Of a DNA stretch of 64,000 bases, positions 46,555 to 54,607 are shown in pieces; position 1 is the stretch's first letter, and every line of letters starts with the position of its first letter. A model generated the notes under the pieces. That model was given only the letters and a program-made list of their open reading frames with translations. It ran no database searches and was not told the origin of the DNA. The stretch is from positions 325,039-389,038 of the forward strand of contig NZ_KQ474101.1 of NCBI RefSeq assembly GCF_001401755.1. Reading direction: 5' to 3'. The translations under genes and the position numbers were made by a program. Source of the stretch: Aquimarina longa SW024 (GTDB lineage: Bacteria > Bacteroidota > Bacteroidia > Flavobacteriales > Flavobacteriaceae).

Positions 46555-46953
46555 ATGAAAAAATTAATTCTAAAGTTGTCAGTAGTAATAGTGATACTAC
46601 TAGTGTCTTGTAAAAATGAGGCTAAACCAGAGACATCATCATCATCTGATAAAACCGAAAAAGCAGAAACACCTAGATCTTCAAAATCAGCTAGTAACGT
46701 TCCAAGTTTTAGTGATGATAAAGTTCAGGAATATGTAAACGCTTATGAAGCCTACATCGAAGAGTACAAAAAAGCAGTAGAGCGTAAAGATATGAACGCT
46801 TTTGTTGCGCTAGGAAAAAAAGGGCAAGAATTGGGACAAAAAGCACAAGAAGTAATGGGAAACCTTTCTGGAGACGATGTTCAAAAATTAAGTACATATA
46901 TGCAAGATAAATCAACACAATTGCAAGAATTATCCCAAAAATTATCCCAATAA
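46555..46953 (+). CDS. Small lipoprotein (132 aa)
   Basis: A lipoprotein with signal peptide and lipobox ending at Cys19 (LLVSCKNE), then a Ser/Glu/Lys-rich linker and a helical domain from about residue 50 to the end. The helices are Gln- and Lys-rich with amphipathic spacing (YEAYIEEYKKAVERKD, then QELGQKAQEVMG), suggesting a small coiled-coil or helical bundle on the envelope. The function is unknown. It stands alone and is followed by a strong terminator. Confidence 0.75.
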   Translation: MKKLILKLSVVIVILLVSCKNEAKPETSSSSDKTEKAETPRSSKSASNVPSFSDDKVQEYVNAYEAYIEEYKKAVERKDMNAFVALGKKGQELGQKAQEVMGNLSGDDVQKLSTYMQDKSTQLQELSQKLSQ

Positions 46954-46980
46954 AAACAGTATTTATTAGTTAGTTGAGTT

Positions 46981-47020
46981 AGAAAGCTTCATTCTATATA
47001 TAGAATGAAGCTTTCTTTTG
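46981..47020 (+). terminator. Rho-independent terminator
   Basis: A perfect 16-bp stem (AGAAAGCTTCATTCTA with its complement) around a TATA loop is followed by TTTTG. It lies 28 bp after the small lipoprotein stop and would end that transcript before the imelysin promoter. Confidence 0.9.
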
Positions 47021-47069
47021 TAAAAGAGCGATTCTATACCTTAATAGAAGTACATCATCTGTATATTTG

Positions 47070-47092
47070 TTATTTAAATTTAATCTAAATAA
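47070..47092. promoter_or_regulatory. 23-bp inverted repeat, distal operator of imelysin locus
   Basis: TTATTTA and TAAATAA are perfect 7-bp arms around nine bases. The right half reads TCTAAATAA. It lies immediately upstream of the -33 element and has the same layout as a second site 60 bp downstream. Its position, and the iron-related gene behind it, suggest a metal-responsive repressor such as Fur or DtxR type; the regulator is an inference. Confidence 0.55.
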
Positions 47093-47093
47093 A

Positions 47094-47125
47094 TTTGGTT
47101 TTGTAAACACTGAAAAATATATTTG
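47094..47125 (+). promoter_or_regulatory. Bacteroidota-type promoter of imelysin operon
   Basis: A -33 element TTTG (47094-47097) and a perfect -7 element TATATTTG (47118-47125) are 20 bases apart. The start point should be near 47131, leaving a leader of about 30 bases before the ATG at 47160. Confidence 0.75.
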
Positions 47126-47129
47126 TACT

Positions 47130-47152
47130 TTATTTTAAATAAGTCTAAATAA
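47130..47152. promoter_or_regulatory. 23-bp inverted repeat, proximal operator of imelysin locus
   Basis: TTATTTT and TAAATAA form arms with one mismatch around nine bases, and the right half again reads TCTAAATAA. It covers the predicted transcription start, where a bound repressor would block the polymerase. The distance to the distal site is exactly 60 bp, close to six helical turns. Confidence 0.55.
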
Positions 47153-47159
47153 TTACAAG

Positions 47160-48338
47160 ATGAAAAAACCAGCAATAGGTTATTATTTTTTAAGCATACT
47201 AACATTAGGAATACTCTCATGCTCTAGTGATGATGACTTAGCTGCAGCCGATGCATTGTCTAAAGATAAGTCCGCAGTTATAGAGAACTATGCGACTATA
47301 GTTTATAAAAATTATCAAGACGCATATGATGGAGCCAAGGCACTACAAGCTGCGATTAACAAATTTGTAGCAACACCTAATCAAGAGAATTTTGATGCAG
47401 CCAAAACTGCTTGGAAAGAATCAAGAGAATCTTATGGACAGACAGAAGCTTTTAGATTTGCAAGTGGACCAATCGATGATAGTGATGGACCAGAAGGATT
47501 ATTAAACGCATGGCCTTTAGATGAAAACTATGTGGATTATGTAAGTGGTAATGCCAATTCAGGAATTATAAATGATCCAGTAAAATACCCAACAATTGAT
47601 AAAGCAGTACTCGAGGGATTAAATGAAAAAGGAGGAGAGAAAAATATAAGTATAGGGTATCATGCCATAGAATTTTTATTATGGGGGCAAGATAACTCTA
47701 GCCCATCAGAAAAAAAATCTGGATTACGACCTTATACAGATTTTGTTGATGGAGGAACAGCATCTAACCAAAGTAGAAGAAGAGCATATATGGTTGCCTG
47801 TTCAGAACTATTATTAGATCACTTACAATTACTATTAGATGATTGGAAAATAGGAGGAGCGTATAGAACAACATTTTTAGCACTAGATAAAGATATTGCT
47901 TTAAGAAATATATTAACAGGGATTTCTACATTAGGAAAATCAGAACTAGCAGGAGAGCGAGTATTTGTTGCTTATGATAACCAAAATCAAGAAGATGAGC
48001 ACTCTTGTTTTAGTGACAATACACACCGAGATCTAAGATTAAACTTAGCAGGGATAGCTAATGTTTATAGAGGGCGTTATACTTCAGTAAGTGGTAGTTC
48101 TTTAGAAAATTTAATCACAAAAAAGAATGCAAAATTAGGAGCAGCAATAACAGCCCAATTAACCGCGGCAGAAACCGCAGTAAATGCTACAGCAATACCT
48201 TTTGATTATGCAATTTCTAATGTTTCAGAGAGACCAAAAGTATTAACCGCAGTAAATGCCCTTAGAGCTTTAGGAGATAAATTTGTTGAAGGCGGTAAAG
48301 AATTAGGGATTACAGTATCTTCAAATTTACCAGAATAG
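47160..48338 (+). CDS. Imelysin-family lipoprotein
   Basis: An M75-like imelysin protein (iron-regulated protein A type), thought to act in iron uptake at the cell surface or in the periplasm. The lipobox Cys21 is in LGILSCSSDD. The family motif GYHAIEFLLWGQD begins at residue 166, with the GxHxxE residues Gly166, His168 and Glu171. The two helical halves of the fold fit the 392-residue length. It is the first gene of a four-gene unit and sits behind a promoter with paired operator-like repeats. Confidence 0.9.
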   Translation: MKKPAIGYYFLSILTLGILSCSSDDDLAAADALSKDKSAVIENYATIVYKNYQDAYDGAKALQAAINKFVATPNQENFDAAKTAWKESRESYGQTEAFRFASGPIDDSDGPEGLLNAWPLDENYVDYVSGNANSGIINDPVKYPTIDKAVLEGLNEKGGEKNISIGYHAIEFLLWGQDNSSPSEKKSGLRPYTDFVDGGTASNQSRRRAYMVACSELLLDHLQLLLDDWKIGGAYRTTFLALDKDIALRNILTGISTLGKSELAGERVFVAYDNQNQEDEHSCFSDNTHRDLRLNLAGIANVYRGRYTSVSGSSLENLITKKNAKLGAAITAQLTAAETAVNATAIPFDYAISNVSERPKVLTAVNALRALGDKFVEGGKELGITVSSNLPE

Positions 48339-48377
48339 ATACTATAGCACCTATTTTTTTTAGTATTAAAAAAGTAT

Positions 48378-48421
48378 AAATCAGAACCTTTTTATAGCAA
48401 TATATAAGAGAGTTCTGATTT
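48378..48421 (+). terminator. Hairpin between imelysin and di-haem genes
   Basis: AAATCAGAAC and GTTCTGATTT form a perfect 10-bp stem with a 24-base loop, ending in TTTTG. It lies 40 bp after the imelysin stop and 19 bp before the next ATG. It may act as a partial terminator or RNA processing site that gives the first gene more transcript than the rest. Confidence 0.6.
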
Positions 48422-48439
48422 TGTTGTTAAAAATATAAT

Positions 48440-49846
48440 ATGCTATACGCCACAATATTTAGATATATAATAAGTAGTAGTGTTATAATACTACTGATCA
48501 GCTGTCAGAATGATGATTCGGATTATATCGTTCTGCAACCAGAAGAAAGAGAAGAATTTTCTGGAGGTGAAACTACAGTTTTTGATACCTCTAAGAACGC
48601 CTTTGGTTTTCAGGCACCTAATTTAGATGAAAACAATGGTTTGTTTTTCTTTACAGGAAACTCCTTATTCAATCAGAGTTGGGTAACAGCACCAGCATCG
48701 ACTACAGCAAGAGATGGATTAGGACCACTATTTAATGCACGATCCTGCTCAGGATGTCATTTTAAAGATGGGCGAGGACGTGCACCGATATCAGACGGCG
48801 AAAAATCCTCTGGGTTACTATTTAGACTTAGCATTCCAGGAACTAATGCAGTAGGAGGGAACCTTCCAGACCCTAATTATGGAGGACAGTTCCAAGATGA
48901 TGTAATACCAGGAATACTAGTAGAAGGAGATATAAAAATTACATACGAGCCAATAACAATTACCTATCCTGATAAAACAACCATCACATTACAGAAACCG
49001 ATATATCGTTTTATAAACCTAAACTACGGAGCAATGGCAGCCAATGTTCAGGTATCGCCAAGAGTAGCTAATCAAATGATTGGATTAGGGTTATTAGATG
49101 CAGTTGCAGAGCAAACAGTACTGAGTTATGCAGATGAATCTGATCGTAATGGTGATGGAATCTCAGGAAAACCCAATTATGTATATGATATAGCCACAAA
49201 CTCGGTTAAGATGGGGCGTTTTGGATGGAAAAGCAACCAACCTAATCTAAAACAGCAAGTAGCAGGCGCTTTTTCTGGGGATTTAGGGATTACCTCCTCA
49301 TTATTTCCAGAAGAAAACTGTCCCACTACAATAGACTGTATTACCATAGCTAATGGAGGCACTCCAGAGATTACAGACGAGAACTTAGACAAAGTTACAT
49401 TATACTCTAGCACACTTGCTGTTCCTGCCCGTAGAGACTTTGACAAGCAGCATATATTAGAAGGCAAACAATTATTTAAAAAAGTAAATTGTGTAGCCTG
49501 TCATATCCCAGTATTACAGACAGGAGATTACCCTATAAAAGCACTCGCTAACCAAACAATTAGACCCTATACAGACCTATTACTTCATGACATGGGAGAA
49601 GGGTTAGCAGATCATACCCCCGATTTTAAAGCAACAGGAAAAGAATGGAGAACACCACCACTATGGGGAGTAGGACTTATAGAGACCGTTAACGGACATA
49701 CTAACCTACTGCATGATGGTCGCGCTCGTACTATAGAAGAAGCTATTGTATGGCATGATGGAGAAGCAGCAGCCTCTAAGAACGAGTTTATGAAACTGAC
49801 GACTACAGACAGAACCAAACTAATTGACTTTATAAAATCATTATAA
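48440..49846 (+). CDS. Di-haem oxidoreductase-like lipoprotein (DUF1111)
   Basis: A c-type cytochrome of the DUF1111 'thiol oxidoreductase' family. The lipobox Cys22 is in LLISCQND. Two haem-binding CxxCH motifs are visible: Cys103-Cys106-His107 (SCSGCHFKDGRG) and Cys351-Cys354-His355 (NCVACHIPVL). The region between them contains the DGISGKPNYVYD segment seen in the family. DUF1111 genes are often next to imelysin genes; the redox substrate is not established. Confidence 0.9.
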   Translation: MLYATIFRYIISSSVIILLISCQNDDSDYIVLQPEEREEFSGGETTVFDTSKNAFGFQAPNLDENNGLFFFTGNSLFNQSWVTAPASTTARDGLGPLFNARSCSGCHFKDGRGRAPISDGEKSSGLLFRLSIPGTNAVGGNLPDPNYGGQFQDDVIPGILVEGDIKITYEPITITYPDKTTITLQKPIYRFINLNYGAMAANVQVSPRVANQMIGLGLLDAVAEQTVLSYADESDRNGDGISGKPNYVYDIATNSVKMGRFGWKSNQPNLKQQVAGAFSGDLGITSSLFPEENCPTTIDCITIANGGTPEITDENLDKVTLYSSTLAVPARRDFDKQHILEGKQLFKKVNCVACHIPVLQTGDYPIKALANQTIRPYTDLLLHDMGEGLADHTPDFKATGKEWRTPPLWGVGLIETVNGHTNLLHDGRARTIEEAIVWHDGEAAASKNEFMKLTTTDRTKLIDFIKSL

Positions 49847-50968
49847 ATGAATCTTATGATAAGACAAGCACATGCAATATGTATCCTATTAGTAGCAATT
49901 TTAATAACCTCTTTATGTACCAGTTGTAATGACGATTCCGAAGGATCTTCACAGCTACAGGTATACAAAAAAGATCAGTTACTAAACCTATATAATAATG
50001 AGATCATACCATTATCTATAGCATTAACCAAAGAAACAGAAGCACTAGTAACAGTAACTAAGCATTTTCAGGCAGAAGCAACAGTACTTAATTTACAAGC
50101 TGTTCAGCAACAATGGAAAGCCATGCAAGTGATTTGGAAACAATTAGAATTGTATGATATAGGAAAGATCGCAGACAGCTTTATTAGTTTTGAGATAAAC
50201 CGTTGGCCAACAGACCCATTAAGAATAGATAGTAATATAGCAAGTACAGCAGCACTCAATTTAGACTATATAACCTCATTAGGATCTTCATCAAAAGGAA
50301 TTTCAGGAATCGAATACCTTATTTTTTATGCAGAAGCAGGAAGTACGATATTAGATAAGTTTACAATCGATGAAAAAGCAGCTAGAAGACATGACTACCT
50401 AGTCGCTTTAACCCAAAACTTACAGTCTAAATCCATAGCATTAAAGCATCTTTGGGATACAGAAAAAGAAAATTTTACCACTGCTTTAGAAAACGGAATT
50501 AAGGGGAGTCAAAATCAAGTCATCAATGCAATGGTTACACTAATAGAAGAAACCATAATTTCTAAATTAGGAAAACCCCTAGGAGACACTAATGGAGGCA
50601 CTGTAGAATTACAGCGGTTAGAAGCCTACTATAGTGGGTTCTCTAAAGAAATACTACAGCAACATTTAGTAGCCCTACACCGATGTTATACAGGAGATTT
50701 TACAGAAACCTCTACTAAAGTAGGTTTTGATGATATTCTAAACCATATCGGCAGTAAGAAACTATCAAGCACACTCATAACTCAGTTCTCTGTATGTCAG
50801 AAAAAACTCGATGCTATCCAAGGAACATTAAAAGAAGAGATCACCACTCATCCAGAAAAAATAATCGCTCTAAAAAACTCTTTTAGAGAGCTATTAGTAT
50901 TAATCAAAGTCGATATGGCTACTATATTAGGAACTACGATAACGTTTAATGACAATGACGGCGATTAA
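49847..50968 (+). CDS. Second imelysin-like lipoprotein
   Basis: A 373-residue imelysin-family lipoprotein with lipobox Cys27 (SLCTSCND). The motif reads GISGIEYLIFYAE near residue 150, so the His of the first paralogue's GYHAIE is replaced; this resembles the GLPALEYLLF form of the other imelysin branch. The fold has two helical halves (WKAMQVIWKQLEL and RWPTDPLRID in the first). It starts directly at the di-haem gene's stop and overlaps the HTTM gene by 20 bases. Confidence 0.85.
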   Translation: MNLMIRQAHAICILLVAILITSLCTSCNDDSEGSSQLQVYKKDQLLNLYNNEIIPLSIALTKETEALVTVTKHFQAEATVLNLQAVQQQWKAMQVIWKQLELYDIGKIADSFISFEINRWPTDPLRIDSNIASTAALNLDYITSLGSSSKGISGIEYLIFYAEAGSTILDKFTIDEKAARRHDYLVALTQNLQSKSIALKHLWDTEKENFTTALENGIKGSQNQVINAMVTLIEETIISKLGKPLGDTNGGTVELQRLEAYYSGFSKEILQQHLVALHRCYTGDFTETSTKVGFDDILNHIGSKKLSSTLITQFSVCQKKLDAIQGTLKEEITTHPEKIIALKNSFRELLVLIKVDMATILGTTITFNDNDGD

Positions 50969-52301
50969 TAAAGTATACGCACGATTTACAAAACAGACCT
51001 CTATACTCCCCCTAGTTGTTTTTAGAATAGCCTTTGGGATATTGATGTGTTTTTCGCAATTGCGATTTATGTATAAAGGGTGGATTGAAGCATGTTACAC
51101 CACACCAAAATTTCATTTTACCTATCATTATTTTCATTGGGTAGTACCATTTGATCCCCCAATGATGTACATTATCGTTGGAGGATCAGCATTATGTGCA
51201 TTCTTAATCGCAATAGGAATGTTCTATAGAGTAGCAATTTTTTTATTCTTTATAACCTTTACATACTTAGAGTTAGTAGAGAAAGCTTGGTATTTAAACC
51301 ATTACTACTTTGTTTCTCTAGTAGCTTTTTTATTACTATGGATTCCTGCACATCGTAATTATAGTATAGACGCTTTGATATATAAAAAGATACGACTACA
51401 TCAGGTACCCTTATGGACAATTAAGATCTTACAATTGCAGATAGCCATAGTCTATATTTTTGGCGGAATTGCAAAGTTAAAATCAGATTGGCTTTTAGCA
51501 GCACAACCGCTAAAAATATGGCTTCTGGCAAGAACAGATATTCCTATACTAGGAGTATTATTTCACTATAGCGGTACAGCATACGTCTTTAGTTGGTTAG
51601 CGATGCTCTATGACCTTAGTATTCCTTTTTTATTATGGAATAAACGCTATAGACTCTGGGCATATAGTGCAGTCATTGTTTTTCATGTCCTAACCTATCT
51701 CCTTTTTAATATAGGCATGTTTCCTTGGCTGATGATAGCCAGTAGCTTAATTTTTATCACACCAGAAGAATGGAAAACGATAGGAGAGAAGCTATCTATT
51801 TCTATAAAAAAAATACCCGTTAGCACTACCACAGCTAGGTATATAACGCATCGCAGCACACTACCTATAATAGCAATTTATATTCTTTTTCAGATCACAT
51901 TTCCATTACGGCATATGGCACTTACGGATACTGTTTTATGGACAGAAAACGGGCTTCGATTTTCATGGCACGTAATGATTAGGGAAAAAAACGGAGTAGT
52001 AGCATTTAGAATAGTAGATCATGATACTCAAAAAAAGTTTACCGTATACCCATCACAGTATTTATCCATAATACAAGAGAAGCAGATGAGTTTTCAGCCT
52101 GATATGATATGGCAATTTGCACACTTCCTAAAAGAAGAATATCAGGAACAAGGCGCTACAAACCTATCGATATATGTAGACACTAAGGTGGCCCTTAATG
52201 GTAGAGCTTCACAGACATTTTTAGACCCTAATATAGATATACTACGTATTACAACAATTGATGAGGTGTACAACCATGTACTACCAATGACTGATTTTTA
52301 G
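50949..52301 (+). CDS. HTTM-domain membrane protein
   Basis: A polytopic membrane protein of the HTTM / vitamin K-dependent carboxylase-like family: about eight hydrophobic segments with VFRIAFGILMCFSQLRFMYKG near the start, the WYLNHYYFVSLVAFLLLWIPAHR segment and a periplasmic or lumenal C-terminal region from about residue 320. Bacterial members sit in clusters with imelysin and DUF1111 genes; their reaction is unknown. It may start at 50949 or at the ATG at 50955; either overlaps the upstream gene. Confidence 0.86.
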   Translation: MTMTAINKVYARFTKQTSILPLVVFRIAFGILMCFSQLRFMYKGWIEACYTTPKFHFTYHYFHWVVPFDPPMMYIIVGGSALCAFLIAIGMFYRVAIFLFFITFTYLELVEKAWYLNHYYFVSLVAFLLLWIPAHRNYSIDALIYKKIRLHQVPLWTIKILQLQIAIVYIFGGIAKLKSDWLLAAQPLKIWLLARTDIPILGVLFHYSGTAYVFSWLAMLYDLSIPFLLWNKRYRLWAYSAVIVFHVLTYLLFNIGMFPWLMIASSLIFITPEEWKTIGEKLSISIKKIPVSTTTARYITHRSTLPIIAIYILFQITFPLRHMALTDTVLWTENGLRFSWHVMIREKNGVVAFRIVDHDTQKKFTVYPSQYLSIIQEKQMSFQPDMIWQFAHFLKEEYQEQGATNLSIYVDTKVALNGRASQTFLDPNIDILRITTIDEVYNHVLPMTDF

Positions 52302-52577
52302 TTATTTAGTCATTCAGTTATGGGCCATAATCTATTATTTACTACACTATATACTCTTAATATAGTATTAGAATTGATTATAAATTATTGATTTACAGTA
52401 TAATTTATATAAAACACACAACTACACTACAGAAGTTCTTAATAAATAAAAAATATTATTTACGTATTTAGGTAACAAAATTACTACTCGATACATTAAC
52501 AATATACATAGTGATATATAGGTCTTCATACGACATAATATCAACTAAATTAATAGATACAAAAAACATATTTTTTT

Positions 52578-53222
52578 ATGACCAAAAGACAAATCAATCG
52601 ATTGGAAATGTACCAAGCAGTACAAACATTTATGGACACCAATACTACGGTATGGAGCGGTGTTCCGATATTAGTAACTTTTAAAAATGATCTAGAGGAG
52701 TTATTGATACAGATTAATGAAAACAAGGACAGCCAAGAAATCTCTAGAGTATATCTAGGAGGTAACAAGACCACACAAAAACGTTTTGTATCAGAAAAAT
52801 CAGATATTCTAAATGACGCTCTAGAAGCCTATACAACTATAGAAGGTAATGCAATATTAGAGCAAAAAGCAGCAAAAAGCTTTTCTGATCTCTATAAACT
52901 ACGCAATCAAGATTTTATTACCATAATTACAGAAACCATATCATTATTAGACCAGCACATAGAACCACTAGGAGATTATGGTATAACACAGGATCAGGTT
53001 ACGGATCTAAAAAACAGTTTTGATAGCTTTTTAGTATTCAATGGTCAGCCTAGGCAATACCGTATTGCACAGAAACAAGCAACCATCAATCTATCAGACC
53101 TTTTTGATCAAACAACCACATTACTAACCCATAAGATGGATAAAGTGATGAAACGTTTTAAACGTACAAACACCACTTTTTATAACGGATATTTAGCCGC
53201 TCGCATTATTGTAGGAAACTAA
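52578..53222 (+). CDS. Hypothetical protein (214 aa)
   Basis: A mostly helical cytoplasmic protein without signal peptide or membrane segment. I know similar flavobacterial proteins only as hypothetical. It has several copies in style of amphipathic helices (YQAVQTFMDTNTTVWSG, then DLEELLIQINENKD). It is separate from the iron locus by 276 bp and no function can be assigned. Confidence 0.6.
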   Translation: MTKRQINRLEMYQAVQTFMDTNTTVWSGVPILVTFKNDLEELLIQINENKDSQEISRVYLGGNKTTQKRFVSEKSDILNDALEAYTTIEGNAILEQKAAKSFSDLYKLRNQDFITIITETISLLDQHIEPLGDYGITQDQVTDLKNSFDSFLVFNGQPRQYRIAQKQATINLSDLFDQTTTLLTHKMDKVMKRFKRTNTTFYNGYLAARIIVGN

Positions 53223-53275
53223 TACCATTTTAGCATACTATCATTTAGTAAAAAAAACAATACACTCTGCTTGTC

Positions 53276-53324
53276 ATTCTAGCCCTTCGACTTAGCCAAG
53301 GATAAACTAAAGGCTAGAGAATCT
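53276..53324. repeat. Palindromic element 1
   Basis: ATTCTAGCC and GGCTAGAGAAT form an imperfect stem around a 28-base loop, just after the 214-aa gene. Possible dispersed palindrome or terminator. The G/C content of the loop is higher than the surrounding DNA. Confidence 0.4.
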
Positions 53325-53361
53325 ACAATATAAGTAAAAGAGTATTTTTTTTTAGAAACAT

Positions 53362-53384
53362 ACCTCGTGAGCTTGCTCCGAGGT
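53362..53384. repeat. Palindromic element 2
   Basis: ACCTCG-T-GAGC-TT-GCTC-CGAGGT: a 10-bp stem with one bulged T and a two-base loop, preceded by a run of T (53346-53353). A form of the CCTCG...CGAGG palindrome that recurs at 53934. Confidence 0.55.
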
Positions 53385-53410
53385 TGTTTATTAATCAAAA
53401 ATGTAAATTT

Positions 53411-53450
53411 AACTTAATAGCATTTTGGGCAACCCCAATGCCATTAAGTT
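53411..53450. repeat. Palindromic element 3
   Basis: AACTTAAT and ATTAAGTT arms enclose a second stem built from GCATTTTGGG and CCCCAATGC with a CAA loop, giving a long interrupted hairpin. Possible dispersed palindrome. Confidence 0.5.
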
Positions 53451-53552
53451 TTATCCCTAAGTAAAAGCTTCGACTACGCTCAGTCATACAATAAGACCTC
53501 AAAAATCAGTAACTAAATAACACTACCTAAGCATTCTGTACCAACTATAGGC

Positions 53553-53757
53553 TACAGCGCAGAAATACACACGTACAATGCCGAAATGTCAGCGTACCGT
53601 ACAGAAATACGCACGTACAATGCCGAAATGTCAGCGTACCGTACAGAAATACGCACGTACAATGTCGAAATGTCAGCGCACCGTACAGAAATACACACAT
53701 ACAATGCCGAAATGTCAGCGTACCGTACAGAAATACACACATACAGTGCAGAAACCA
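53553..53757. repeat. 42-bp tandem repeat made of 21-bp monomers
   Basis: Four full 42-bp copies run from 53571 to 53738 with partial copies on both sides; copies differ by single bases only. Each unit splits into two related 21-bp halves sharing CGTAC-N6-GAAAT. Because 21 is divisible by three, several frames on both strands stay open (62-81 codons), including one reading AYRTEIRTYNAEMS repeats. None has a credible start or context, so I list it as a DNA repeat, not a gene. Confidence 0.85.
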
Positions 53758-53929
53758 GTATTTTAGCTCTAATATAAACCTTAGGAGCCGTTAGCAATAC
53801 TACAAGTACTCACATAATAAAACCGCAAAACGATACATCTAAAAAACGATAAAACGTTAAAATATATACAACAGGGGATACCCTTTTACAGAAATACAGG
53901 GAGTATAATCTCTAAAAAATTAACGTTTT

Positions 53930-53962
53930 AGATCTTCGAGGTTTCCAAAACCTCGAAGGTCT
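53930..53962. repeat. Palindromic element 4
   Basis: CTTCGAGGTTT-CCA-AAACCTCGAAG is an 11-bp perfect stem, extended to 15 bp if one G-T pair is allowed. It shares the CGAGGT core with palindrome 2. From memory, similar CTTCGAGGTTTT palindromes are scattered in flavobacterial intergenic regions. Confidence 0.6.
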
Positions 53963-54421
53963 GCAAAACAACCAAAAACAACAAGAGAGCAAATGATACA
54001 AGAAATGATTATCAAAATGGCTAATTCTAAAGAGCATAGATTTGATGTCTCTTCATAGTGCATAAAAACTTTTACTAATAAAGTTTATTTATAATTTTGA
54101 GTAGTGTGTTAAAAATTAAATTTTCATGGTCTTCTTCATCTTTTTTATGTGGTTAAACATTAAAACAAGTAAGGTTAAACCACGGATTTAAATACCTTTT
54201 AATCAATTGATTATGTGATTTGTTATTAGAGTTTCTGTTGAATCTGTTTTTTTTAAGAACTTTTTAAAGACTAAAAGAGGGGAATAACCCCCAAATTACG
54301 CATAAAAACAAAATAAATCACAAAAAAAATATTCATTTCTAAAGCTTCTTATTTAAAACCATATCGTTATTTTTACCTGTAAATCAAACACTTATTAACT
54401 TACAAATACACAATTAAAATT

Positions 54422-54607
54422 ATGAATACTTCTAAAAAACAATCATTTTTTTTTAAAAACTTTTTTGTATGCTTTCTTTTTTTAAATTTAACATTATTGA
54501 TATCGGGGTGTTCAGACAATTCAATTAGTGAAACTGAAGAAGTTGAAGAAATTGGATTATTTGCCTCCGATAAACTCGAAGAACCAGACCAAGATGACAG
54601 AGAATAA
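54422..54607 (+). CDS. Small lipoprotein (61 aa)
   Basis: A 61-residue lipoprotein: hydrophobic segment followed by the lipobox LISGC (Cys30), then an acidic tail rich in Glu and Asp. The function is unknown. Its 3' end overlaps the next gene by 14 bases, so the two are made from one mRNA. Confidence 0.65.
   Translation: MNTSKKQSFFFKNFFVCFLFLNLTLLISGCSDNSISETEEVEEIGLFASDKLEEPDQDDRE

Larger units (their letters stand above)
53223..54421. other. Long non-coding stretch with palindromes and tandem repeat
   Basis: This 1.2-kb stretch holds no credible gene. It carries four imperfect to perfect palindromes (listed), a 42-bp tandem repeat, and two fragments, CTTCGACTTAGCC and CTTCGACTACGCTCAG, that look like pieces of dispersed intergenic elements of flavobacteria. 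It may mark an insertion hot spot ahead of the accessory genes. Confidence 0.6.

Noticed and set aside
53571-53738. CRISPR array
   Set aside because: The repeat has no unique spacers: the whole 42-bp unit is repeated, and there are no cas genes nearby.
53545-53797. Open frames of 62-81 codons on both strands over the 42-bp tandem repeat
   Set aside because: They arise because the repeat length is divisible by three; none has a credible start region, signal or neighbour, and frames on both strands are equally open.
54528-54593. Upstream ATG adding 22 residues to the membrane protein at 54594
   Set aside because: The extra residues are a Lys-rich frame shadow of the lipoprotein gene; the ATG at 54594 gives a normal short N terminus before the first membrane segment.
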